The notes under the pieces are model-generated. The model saw only the letters and a list, made by a program, of their open reading frames with translations. It was not told the DNA's origin and did not search any database. Below are positions 1-5,698 of a stretch of 5,839 bases of DNA, one piece after another (position 1 is the first letter of the stretch; every line of letters starts with the position of its first letter). The DNA is taken from the NCBI GenBank assembly GCA_030630685.1, contig DAOVMN010000159.1, positions 1 to 5,839 of the forward strand, in the 5' to 3' direction. The position numbers and the translations under genes were made by a program. Source of the DNA: Thermoplasmata archaeon. Lineage in GTDB: Archaea; Thermoplasmatota; DAOVMN01.

Positions 1-64
1 CAAACACCAAGGTTCCTGCAAGAAGGAAAACGAGTGCGAGTAGGATTTTGTTGATGTTCTTCAT
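1..64 (-). CDS. 5' end of a secreted or membrane-anchored protein (partial)
   Basis: Only the first 21 codons are in the window; the gene continues beyond base 1. The N terminus reads as a short basic region (MKNINK) followed by a hydrophobic stretch rich in Leu, Ala, Val and Phe, which is the shape of a Sec signal peptide or an N-terminal membrane anchor. No lipobox cysteine is visible in the part present. The ATG is preceded by a GAGG Shine-Dalgarno-like site about 8 bases upstream, which supports this start. It lies downstream of enolase on the same strand but is separated from it by about 160 bases that contain a T-rich terminator, so it is probably transcribed on its own. The function cannot be told from this fragment. 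Confidence 0.55.
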   Translation of the reverse strand, partial: MKNINKILLALVFLLAGTLVF

Positions 65-106
65 TGTAATCGCCTCATTAGTTTTGCATAATGATTTTCT
101 ATCTTT

Positions 107-119
107 CTTCTTAAACTTA
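107..119 (-). promoter_or_regulatory. Weak candidate TATA box for the partial signal-peptide gene
   Basis: On the minus strand the sequence reads TAAGTTTAAG, a loose match to the archaeal TATA consensus. It sits about 45-50 bases upstream of the ATG at 64, which would place the transcription start near base 85 and give a leader of about 20 bases that contains the GAGG site. The match is imperfect and nothing else supports it. Confidence 0.25.
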
Positions 120-180
120 TCTGTCACAATCCAATAAGGGTCAGCAAGAACCCTCTACATGATGAAACTTGAGGAATCTG

Positions 181-195
181 AAATAAAAGAAAAAA
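181..195 (-). terminator. T-rich transcription terminator after enolase
   Basis: Read on the minus strand this is a run of T6, C, T4, A, T3, beginning 29 bases after the enolase stop codon. Archaeal RNA polymerase terminates at T-rich tracts on the non-template strand, often without a hairpin, and no strong stem is seen directly before it. Its position between the enolase stop and the next minus-strand gene fits the end of the ferredoxin-enolase transcript. Confidence 0.6.
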
Positions 196-223
196 GACAG
201 CCTTTCAGGAGATGAACCCACTC

Positions 224-1513
224 TCAAAGAAACCTGTACACCGACTTCCCTAAATAGACCGCACTCCTGCCCAATTCCTCCTCGATCCTCAGGAGCTCGT
301 TGTATTTTGCCATCCGCTCTCCGCGTGAAAGAGAGCCGGTTTTCACCTGTCCCGCATTTGTGCCCACTGCAAGATGGACGAGCGAGGTGTCCTGGGTTTC
401 CCCCGAGCGATGTGAGATGACGGTACCGAATCCCGCTCTTTTTGCCGTTTCAATGGTCTCCAGGGTTTCTGAGAGTGTGCCGATCTGATTCAGTTTGATG
501 AGGATGGCGTTCGCACTCCCCTCCTCGATCCCGCGGGAAAGACGCAGCTTGTTCGTCACGAAGATGTCATCCCCTACGATCTGGAGCCTGTTCCCCAGGG
601 CCTCGGTCATCATGGCCCAGTGCCCCCAGTCCTCCTCTGCAAGCCCGTCCTCGATCGAGACGATGGGGAAATCCTCCACAAGGGAAGAATAGTATTCGAT
701 CATCTCCTCCCCAGTGAGCTGTTTTCCCTCGATGCGGTAGAAGCCGCTATCATAAAAAGAAGAAGAAGCCGGGTCCAGTGCGATGAAAACCTGTTCCCCC
801 GCCTCGTAGCCCGCCCTGTCAATGGCCGTTATCAGTAATCCGAGGGCTGCCCGGTTGGAACTGAGATTTGGTGCGAAGCCTCCCTCGTCCCCCACTCCTG
901 TAGAGAAGCCGCCTTTTTTCAGGAGCCCCTTGAGAGTGTGGAATATCTCCGCCCCTGCTCTCAGGGCCTCACGGTAGCAATCGAAGCCCGCGGGGACAAT
1001 CATGAACTCCTGGATGTCCAGGTTGTTGTCCGCATGCTTTCCTCCGTTGAGGACGTTCATCATGGGCACCGGAATGGTCCTGGCTCCGGCACCACCGATA
1101 TAGCGGTAGAAGGGGAGTTCGGAGTATTGGGCAGCGGCCTTGGCCGCCGCAAGCGATACTCCAAGAATCGCATTGGCCCCAAGCTTTCCCTTGTTCGGGG
1201 TGCCGTCGAGTTCGATGAGTGTGCGGTCCAGATTGAGCTGGTCAGCCGCATCCATCCCTTTGATGGCCGGGGCAATGATGTCGATCACATTGTTCACCGC
1301 CCTAATAACACCCCTGCCAAGGTATCTTTTTCCTCCATCCCTGAGCTCAACGGCCTCGAACTCACCTGTGGAGGCTCCGGAGGGCACCCCGGCAGATGCC
1401 GTGATCCCGCAATCCAGTGTGATGTCTACCTCAACGGTGGGATTTCCCCTGGAATCCAGGATCTCCCTTGCCTTGACCTCTCGAATGGAGGTAGCGGAAT
1501 AGCCATCAGCCAT
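224..1513 (-). CDS. eno: Enolase (phosphopyruvate hydratase)
   Basis: Cytoplasmic Mg-dependent enzyme that interconverts 2-phosphoglycerate and phosphoenolpyruvate (EC 4.2.1.11) in glycolysis and gluconeogenesis. The 429 residues match the usual family length. The N-terminal cap domain covers about residues 8-140, with the AREILDSRGNPTVEV signature at 15-29 and the mobile SGASTG loop at 45-50. The TIM-barrel domain follows. Residues equivalent to the yeast active site are all visible: His160 in the NGGKHADN loop, Glu169, Glu210 in GDEGGFAPN, metal ligands Asp247, Glu288 (in SIEDGL) and Asp315 (in VGDD), Lys340, the His368-Arg369-Ser370 signature, and Lys391. The ATG start is supported by a GAGGT site 6 bases upstream (1520-1524), although it gives about 7 residues more than many family members before the first strand. 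It follows the ferredoxin gene by 34 bases and probably shares its transcript. GC content looks higher than in the divergent helicase. Confidence 0.98.
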   Translation of the reverse strand: MADGYSATSIREVKAREILDSRGNPTVEVDITLDCGITASAGVPSGASTGEFEAVELRDGGKRYLGRGVIRAVNNVIDIIAPAIKGMDAADQLNLDRTLIELDGTPNKGKLGANAILGVSLAAAKAAAQYSELPFYRYIGGAGARTIPVPMMNVLNGGKHADNNLDIQEFMIVPAGFDCYREALRAGAEIFHTLKGLLKKGGFSTGVGDEGGFAPNLSSNRAALGLLITAIDRAGYEAGEQVFIALDPASSSFYDSGFYRIEGKQLTGEEMIEYYSSLVEDFPIVSIEDGLAEEDWGHWAMMTEALGNRLQIVGDDIFVTNKLRLSRGIEEGSANAILIKLNQIGTLSETLETIETAKRAGFGTVISHRSGETQDTSLVHLAVGTNAGQVKTGSLSRGERMAKYNELLRIEEELGRSAVYLGKSVYRFL

Positions 1514-1547
1514 AAACAGACCTCAAGAATCAGGTATGGAGAAACGC

Positions 1548-1742
1548 CTATACCTCTTCGATCTCGATGCAGTCTGTGGGGCAGGAGTCCTTGGCTTCCT
1601 CATTACAGCCGATCTCCTCGACCATCTCTTTAAGAGGGGTGGCAAGACCATCGTCTGCCATTTCCCAGTTGTCAGGGCAGACCGCAGCACAGACGCCGCA
1701 GCCAATGCACTCGTCTCTGTTTTGAGTAATCTTGTATGCCAT
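1548..1742 (-). CDS. Single-cluster [4Fe-4S] ferredoxin, 64 residues
   Basis: Small acidic cytoplasmic electron carrier. The cluster ligands read as Cys12-x2-Cys15-x2-Cys18 with the fourth ligand Cys54-Pro near the C terminus. Two other cysteines, Cys22 (followed by Pro) and Cys46, are 4 residues after the third ligand and 8 before the fourth. This is the spacing of the non-ligand pair in Desulfovibrio gigas ferredoxin II, where those two form a disulfide. So this is best read as a one-cluster protein derived from the two-cluster fold, with the second binding motif lost. Cys58 is an extra cysteine. A GGAGG site at 1750-1754, 7 bases before the ATG, fixes the start. A consensus TATA box lies about 100 bases upstream. 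Enolase follows after 34 bases, so the two are probably co-transcribed. The redox partner is unknown; in a methanogen, pyruvate:ferredoxin oxidoreductase or a hydrogenase are possibilities. Confidence 0.93.
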   Translation of the reverse strand: MAYKITQNRDECIGCGVCAAVCPDNWEMADDGLATPLKEMVEEIGCNEEAKDSCPTDCIEIEEV

Positions 1743-1789
1743 TATTCTGCCTCCGTTTCATGTCCTGATCCGGCAGCCGGTTGGAAGAA

Positions 1790-1807
1790 TATTTCCATTT
1801 TGAAATA
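1790..1807 (-). repeat. Inverted repeat in the ferredoxin leader
   Basis: TATTTC and GAAATA form a perfect 6-base inverted repeat around a 6-base spacer. It falls inside the predicted 5' leader of the ferredoxin-enolase transcript, about 50-65 bases before the start codon. It could be a weak RNA stem or a protein-binding site; a 6-base AT-rich match could also be chance. Confidence 0.35.
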
Positions 1808-1821
1808 CGACCACTGGAATG

Positions 1822-1837
1822 GGCATGCCACTTAAGT
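1822..1837. promoter_or_regulatory. Two adjoining 8-base palindromes downstream of the ferredoxin TATA box (possible operator)
   Basis: GGCATGCC (1822-1829) and ACTTAAGT (1830-1837) are perfect palindromes that touch each other. If the TATA box at 1841-1848 is used, transcription starts near 1820, so both palindromes lie between the TATA box and the start. That is a typical place for an archaeal repressor to block polymerase. No regulator is encoded nearby, and binding is inference. Confidence 0.35.
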
Positions 1838-1838
1838 T

Positions 1839-1856
1839 GTTATTTAAAAAAATAAC
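1839..1856. repeat. Inverted repeat with 7-base arms spanning the ferredoxin TATA box
   Basis: GTTATTT and AAATAAC form perfect arms around four A residues. On the minus strand the stem would lie in front of the ferredoxin gene and just after the PUA gene, and it contains T7. It may be a terminator element, an operator over the TATA box, or both. Confidence 0.45.
1841..1848 (-). promoter_or_regulatory. TATA box of the ferredoxin-enolase operon
   Basis: The minus strand reads TTTAAATA, an exact match to the archaeal TATA consensus TTTAWATA. It predicts a start near 1820 and a leader of about 77 bases for the ferredoxin gene. It lies inside a longer inverted repeat (1839-1856), and its seven T residues (1846-1852) may also help end the transcript of the PUA gene, whose stop codon is about 27 bases upstream on the same strand. 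Confidence 0.6.
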
Positions 1857-1878
1857 GCATGTTTCGATGAAATTGACC

Positions 1879-2364
1879 TCACACTTCAAGATTCCAGATA
1901 TCGTCGTTCAGGTAGTGAATTGTCTTTACAGCCTTTCCCTTGATCGATTCCACCATCTCGGGCCCGGAGATCAATGCCACACCAACCACTAAGGGGCGTC
2001 CATGGGTTATCTCCTTCACCCAGACCGCATCTCCTTCCTTGATCCCGGGGTCCGCATCGACGATGCCCGGGGACATCACATCCGCACCATTATACAGGAA
2101 TGGCACTGCACCCTCGTCCACCACAACATACCGCTTGATGGGAGGGTGTTTCAATATCCCCTTGAGTGTGAGGAAGGGCTCTTTCTCCATTTCCATGGCC
2201 ATGACCTTACCCTCGGCAATGTAGAAGGTCATCCCCTCCATCTCGGCACTGTCCAGGTTGTCGGTGCTTAGGATGATTCCAAGATTGGTCTGAAACTCGC
2301 GGTTGAGCGCGGAGATGTGCCTTTTCCTCATGCGATGGCGCTTCTTGAGGTGCCTTTTTCTCAT
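1879..2364 (-). CDS. MCT-1/Tma20-like protein: pre-PUA plus PUA RNA-binding domain
   Basis: 161 residues. The C-terminal part, about 76-155, is a PUA domain, with the characteristic VVVDEGAVPFLYNGADVMSPGI stretch starting near residue 80 split over strand, turn and glycine-rich loop, and the ending IHYLNDDIWNL that closely resembles the end of eukaryotic MCT-1. The part before it, about 17-75, fits the archaeal pre-PUA domain (DUF1947 type). MCT-1 and Tma20 act with DENR/Tma22 on the small ribosomal subunit in recycling and re-initiation; the archaeal relatives are little characterised, so a ribosome- or tRNA-binding role is inference. The first 16 residues are almost all basic (13 of 16 Arg, Lys or His) and contain MRKRH twice, at 1-5 and 12-16. 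No Shine-Dalgarno site precedes either ATG, but a TATA-like box is about 24 bases before the first, which suggests a leaderless start there. Confidence 0.92.
   Translation of the reverse strand: MRKRHLKKRHRMRKRHISALNREFQTNLGIILSTDNLDSAEMEGMTFYIAEGKVMAMEMEKEPFLTLKGILKHPPIKRYVVVDEGAVPFLYNGADVMSPGIVDADPGIKEGDAVWVKEITHGRPLVVGVALISGPEMVESIKGKAVKTIHYLNDDIWNLEV
2314..2364 (-). repeat. Near-identical 18-base direct repeats at the 5' end of the PUA gene
   Basis: Bases 2347-2364 and 2314-2331 match at 16 of 18 positions and are 33 bases (11 codons) apart, in frame. Each encodes MRKRH plus a hydrophobic residue. The similarity at DNA level, including at codon positions that need not be kept, suggests a fairly recent in-frame duplication that lengthened the basic N terminus. 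Confidence 0.7.
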
Positions 2365-2384
2365 GGTATGGGATTGGCTTTCCC

Positions 2385-2392
2385 ATTAAAAG
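2385..2392 (-). promoter_or_regulatory. TATA-like box for the PUA gene
   Basis: The minus strand reads CTTTTAAT preceded by an A-rich stretch that could act as the BRE. Its centre is about 24 bases from the A of the ATG at 2364, which would put the transcription start at or within a few bases of that codon. This agrees with the lack of a Shine-Dalgarno site and supports a leaderless mRNA. Confidence 0.45.
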
Positions 2393-2499
2393 GTTTTGTT
2401 GCTGGGGGTTGTGTGGGGGAGTAGTAGTGACTATGTGGGACCTCAGGTGGACGATGGGCACATGGATTCTTAGCAGATGTGGCGGTCATTACAGATTAG

Positions 2500-2527
2500 A
2501 ATATTAATGCTAGCAATATTTAATATT
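2500..2527. repeat. Three AATATT copies upstream of the helicase promoter
   Basis: AATATT occurs at 2500-2505, 2515-2520 and 2522-2527, with a GCTAGC palindrome between the first two. The block ends about 17 bases before the helicase TATA box. It may be an upstream regulator site or a second, weaker TATA region (TTTAATAT at 2519-2526). AT-rich composition alone could produce it. Confidence 0.35.
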
Positions 2528-2543
2528 GATTTTTCTGGAAAAC

Positions 2544-2551
2544 TTTTATTA
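2544..2551 (+). promoter_or_regulatory. TATA box of the helicase-nuclease gene
   Basis: TTTTATTA is preceded by GGAAAAC, which fits an archaeal BRE. It predicts a transcription start near 2572 and a leader of about 40 bases before the ATG at 2615. This favours the ATG with its ribosome-binding site over the GTG at 2585, which would lie only about 12 bases into the transcript. Confidence 0.55.
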
Positions 2552-2603
2552 GCACCTTGTGGACCGCAACATGTATAAGAAGAAGTGTATTGTTCGAACT
2601 ATC

Positions 2604-2609
2604 GAGGAG
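2604..2609 (+). promoter_or_regulatory. Ribosome-binding site that decides the helicase start
   Basis: GAGGAG ends 5 bases before the ATG at 2615. The reading frame is open further upstream to a GTG at 2585, but that codon has no comparable site, and the ten extra residues do not resemble a helicase N terminus. Confidence 0.75.
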
Positions 2610-2614
2610 ATATA

Positions 2615-5600
2615 ATGACCGATCTTCTGGAGGACCTCAACGACGAACAGAGAAAAGCAGTGGAACATATTGAAAAACCGTTATTAATCCTTGCTGGACC
2701 GGGAACCGGAAAAACGAGAGTAACCTGTAAAAAGTTAGCCTATCTGATTAAGGAAAAGGGTTTCCAGCTAGAAGAGATACTGGCTCTTACATTTTCTGAT
2801 AAGGCTGCTCAGGAAATGCAGGAACGAGTGGAAGAACTCATACCGGAATGTGTAAAGGTAAAGATTTCCACATTTCATTCATTCTGTTATGATATTGTTC
2901 GGGAGAATTCTCTTGAACTGGGGATCAATGCTAGTGGAGAAGTGCTGACCGAGGAGTATCAACAGGCATTCCTTCTAAAACACCTTGATGAACTGGGCAT
3001 TGAAACATTTAAAGTTCCGCCCCGGCCAATAGATCTCGCACGAACCTTTCAGGGGGCCATCGCAAGATTCAAACAGGAGAACATTACTATAAAGAGATTG
3101 GAGGGGTATCACAGAGAGAAAGAGGAGCAGGGGATCAGCGATGAAGAAACTCTCAAACTAAAGGATTTTGCAAGGGCATATCGGGCCTATGAGGAGTTCA
3201 AGAAAGAAAAGGGACTGATTGATTTTGGGGATATGCAGCTTTTCACTCTGCAATTATTTGAAGAAAGACCTGAGATATTGAAAAGATATCGAGAGAGAAT
3301 ACGGTACATCATTGTGGACGAATTCCAAGATACAGATTTTATCCAGTTGCAGATTTTATTTAAATTATCACCCGAAGGCAACATAACCATCGTTGGTGAT
3401 GATGACCAATCCATCTACCGTTTCCGGGGTGCATATTTAACAAACATCCGGGAGTTCCGCTCTCACTATGAAGAAAGGGGAATTTTACCTGAACAGATAG
3501 TTCTCAAGACAAATTACCGCTGTACAGGAAATATCCAGAAGGTTGCAGGGAATCTTATCAAGAATAACCCGGAAAGGGCAGATAAAGAGATGGTAACAAA
3601 GAAAGATGAAGGTTCACCAGTGCACATCGTCCTCTATCATAATGACTGGGAGCAGGCAAAGGGAATAACAAAAACCATTCAGGATTTGCATGAAAAAGGA
3701 AGAGCATGGGAAGATAGTGCTGTCCTCGTACGAAGGCGAAAGGATGCCAGGCCTATCATAGAACAATTCGAAAAAGCAGGCATACCCTTTGAGATATTGG
3801 GGTCCAGACAATATTTCCGGGAACCGATCATCCGGGCGGTGGTGTCCTACCTGAAAATGTTATCTGACCCTGTCAGGAACCAACCGGCCCTCGGTCATAT
3901 CCTCATGCGGCCCCTGCACGGCATCCTCCCCGGGGAGATCCCAAGGCTTTCCCGATATGCGAAGGATAAAAATATCAGCTTATGGGAGGCTTTAGGGAAT
4001 CTCGATGATTTCGAAGGAGACGCAACACATTTCAGAAGATTTCGGAAGGAGATAGACACCCTTTTTGCAACAAAGGGAGCGCGTGGCCTTCTGGAACTGG
4101 TCAGAGCTCTGCTTTTCAGCAGGGCCTTCCTGAAGACCGAGATCGGACATGATAATAGGGAGAACATTAGACTCCTGAACCGGTTCCTGAAACTCACCAC
4201 AGGGTTCCTAGAGATTTACCCGGACGCATCACTGGAGGAGTTTCTTACTCATCTTGACGCCTTGAGAGACCTTGGTTTAGAGGACGAATCAACTGAACCC
4301 GGTGTTGGTAAGGTCCATCTCATGACGGTACATGGTTCCAAAGGAAAAGAATTCCCTGTGGTGTTTATCCCCTGCCTCAACCAGAATAAGTTCCCGAGCA
4401 GGTATCGGCAGTACAAGATCGAGATCCCCAATGAACTGGCAGATGGGCTTACTCCCGTGGGAAGCCCTGATGATTTGCATGAGCAAGAGGAGCGGCGACT
4501 TCTTTATGTGGCCATCACCAGAGGAAAGGATGAGGCATTTCTGAGCTATTGCAAGAGATACGGAAACAACAAGAAAGACACACCTCTATCAATTTATCTA
4601 ACCGAGATTTTCGATTCGAATGAGAGCTATGAGTTGAAAGAGATCGCTGAAACAGGAGAAGAGCTGGAGGAGCGTTCAAGCTCTGAAGAGGATGCAATCT
4701 TCCATCGGATCATTACAGGGGTCCAAAGAGGAGAATGGCAGGATGCCATAGATGGGATAACTGCCATGGCCATGACTGAAGAAGCTGATGTTTCATCACT
4801 TTGGATTCCTGTGAATATGAGCCTGCAGGAGTATGAAGAAGGACTAAATTTGCTTCATCATCTTCCAGAGAAAGAGCATCTCGAGGATGTCGTGTATTCA
4901 CCGAGCAGATTGAAGATGTACGAGGATTGTCCAAAGAAGTACTGGTATAACTATGTGCTTAAAATTCCTGGAGAAATGAAGCCTTATTTTGCGTTGGGAG
5001 GCAATGTCCACAAGGTGATTGAACTCATCACCAAGAGGCTAAAGGACGGGCAGGACGTTTCCAATGAGGAGGCTTTGGCAATCCTTGATAGTGTATGGAA
5101 ACCCTCGGATTATGAATCCGCGATCAAAGAACAACAGGATAGGAAAGATGCCGAGGAAATGATCAGGCAATTCCTTATCCACCAGACTGGGAAGGACAGC
5201 AAGATAGTAGATGTGGAAGGATGGATAGAACTTGACATCGAAGGTCGAAAGATGAGAGGCAAGGTGGATCGCATCGACGATGTTGGAGAATCCCTGAAAG
5301 TGATAGACTACAAGAGCAGTAAACAGCAGACCTCACGGCCTCAGCTCAAAAAGGATTTCCAGATGGCACTCTACTGGCTCGGGGTTGAGAGGGCTTATGA
5401 TAAACCGGTGAGTCAGGTTGGACATTGGTACCTGCGGATGGATAGGGAGTGGATGGTGGAGATCACCCCGGAGGAGCTGGAGGAGGTGAAACAGCGGGCG
5501 CTGAGGGTTATTGAGGAGATCGAAAAAGGGGAGTTCGGGGCGACTCCGGGGTATCAGGTGTGTCGGTATTGTGATTATGGGGACCTGTGTGATGAGAAGG

Positions 5601-5626
5601 GGAAAGAGCGGTGGAAGGGTGGTTAG
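2615..5626 (+). CDS. UvrD/PcrA-type SF1A helicase fused to a RecB/Cas4-type PD-(D/E)XK nuclease with Fe-S cysteines
   Basis: 1003 residues, cytoplasmic, predicted ATP-driven DNA unwinding and end cutting in repair or recombination. The helicase part (about 1-650) shows the Q motif LNDEQ at 8-12, Walker A GPGTGKT at 28-34, motif Ia LTFSDKAAQEM near 58, motif Ib STFHSF at 85-90, Walker B DEFQD at 235-239, motif III VGDDDQSIYRFRGA at 260-273, motif IV TNYR at 299-302, motif V TVHGSKGKEF at 571-580 and motif VI ERRLLYVAITR at 626-636. An acidic linker covers about 650-755. The nuclease part (about 760-995) has His799 in GGNVH, Asp885 in KVDRID, Asp898-Tyr-Lys900, and Gln916 with Tyr920. Cys772 plus Cys983, Cys986 and Cys992 form the four-cysteine Fe-S pattern known from AddB, Cas4 and Dna2. 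All catalytic motifs are intact. The layout is like one AdnA/AdnB subunit, but no partner gene is present. Its GC content looks lower than in enolase. Confidence 0.95.
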   Translation: MTDLLEDLNDEQRKAVEHIEKPLLILAGPGTGKTRVTCKKLAYLIKEKGFQLEEILALTFSDKAAQEMQERVEELIPECVKVKISTFHSFCYDIVRENSLELGINASGEVLTEEYQQAFLLKHLDELGIETFKVPPRPIDLARTFQGAIARFKQENITIKRLEGYHREKEEQGISDEETLKLKDFARAYRAYEEFKKEKGLIDFGDMQLFTLQLFEERPEILKRYRERIRYIIVDEFQDTDFIQLQILFKLSPEGNITIVGDDDQSIYRFRGAYLTNIREFRSHYEERGILPEQIVLKTNYRCTGNIQKVAGNLIKNNPERADKEMVTKKDEGSPVHIVLYHNDWEQAKGITKTIQDLHEKGRAWEDSAVLVRRRKDARPIIEQFEKAGIPFEILGSRQYFREPIIRAVVSYLKMLSDPVRNQPALGHILMRPLHGILPGEIPRLSRYAKDKNISLWEALGNLDDFEGDATHFRRFRKEIDTLFATKGARGLLELVRALLFSRAFLKTEIGHDNRENIRLLNRFLKLTTGFLEIYPDASLEEFLTHLDALRDLGLEDESTEPGVGKVHLMTVHGSKGKEFPVVFIPCLNQNKFPSRYRQYKIEIPNELADGLTPVGSPDDLHEQEERRLLYVAITRGKDEAFLSYCKRYGNNKKDTPLSIYLTEIFDSNESYELKEIAETGEELEERSSSEEDAIFHRIITGVQRGEWQDAIDGITAMAMTEEADVSSLWIPVNMSLQEYEEGLNLLHHLPEKEHLEDVVYSPSRLKMYEDCPKKYWYNYVLKIPGEMKPYFALGGNVHKVIELITKRLKDGQDVSNEEALAILDSVWKPSDYESAIKEQQDRKDAEEMIRQFLIHQTGKDSKIVDVEGWIELDIEGRKMRGKVDRIDDVGESLKVIDYKSSKQQTSRPQLKKDFQMALYWLGVERAYDKPVSQVGHWYLRMDREWMVEITPEELEEVKQRALRVIEEIEKGEFGATPGYQVCRYCDYGDLCDEKGKERWKGG

Positions 5627-5698
5627 ATGGACGAAAGAACGATAGAACCCGGAGCAACACAAATGATTAAGGAGATGGATTTGGATGCATGGCAATGA
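5627..5698 (+). CDS. 23-codon micro-ORF abutting the helicase stop (doubtful)
   Basis: The ATG directly follows the helicase TAG stop with no gap, and a GGGTGG stretch lies a few bases upstream inside the end of the helicase gene, so translational coupling is possible. The 23 residues are mixed and mostly polar, with no recognisable motif, membrane segment or cysteine. It could equally be the chance frame between two stop codons or the remnant of a lost downstream gene. Low confidence that it is expressed. Confidence 0.15.
   Translation: MDERTIEPGATQMIKEMDLDAWQ

Larger units (their letters stand above)
2365..2614. other. Divergent intergenic region between the PUA gene and the helicase gene
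   Basis: This 250-base gap carries the promoters of both flanking genes. From left to right it holds the PUA TATA-like box, a G-rich plus-strand stretch (about 2401-2458) with no coding sense, an AT-rich block with three AATATT copies (2500-2527), the helicase TATA box and the helicase ribosome-binding site. No RNA gene or further reading frame could be supported. Confidence 0.6.

Noticed and set aside
137..154. AGGGT / ACCCT stem-loop between enolase and the next gene
   Set aside because: The stem is only 5 bases with an 8-base loop and is not followed by a T run in the right direction, so it does not add to the T-rich terminator already found.
938..1633. Plus-strand open frame of 231 codons across enolase
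   Set aside because: It is antisense to an unmistakable enolase with all active-site residues and has no recognisable domain; it is a by-product of high GC codon use.
1536..1835. Plus-strand open frame of 99 codons across the ferredoxin
   Set aside because: It covers the ferredoxin gene in antisense and its promoter; the ferredoxin has the cysteine motif and a strong ribosome-binding site.
2207..2461. Minus-strand frame of 84 codons overlapping the start of the PUA gene
   Set aside because: It overlaps the conserved PUA protein in another frame, starts in the G-rich intergenic stretch, and has low-complexity sequence without any motif.
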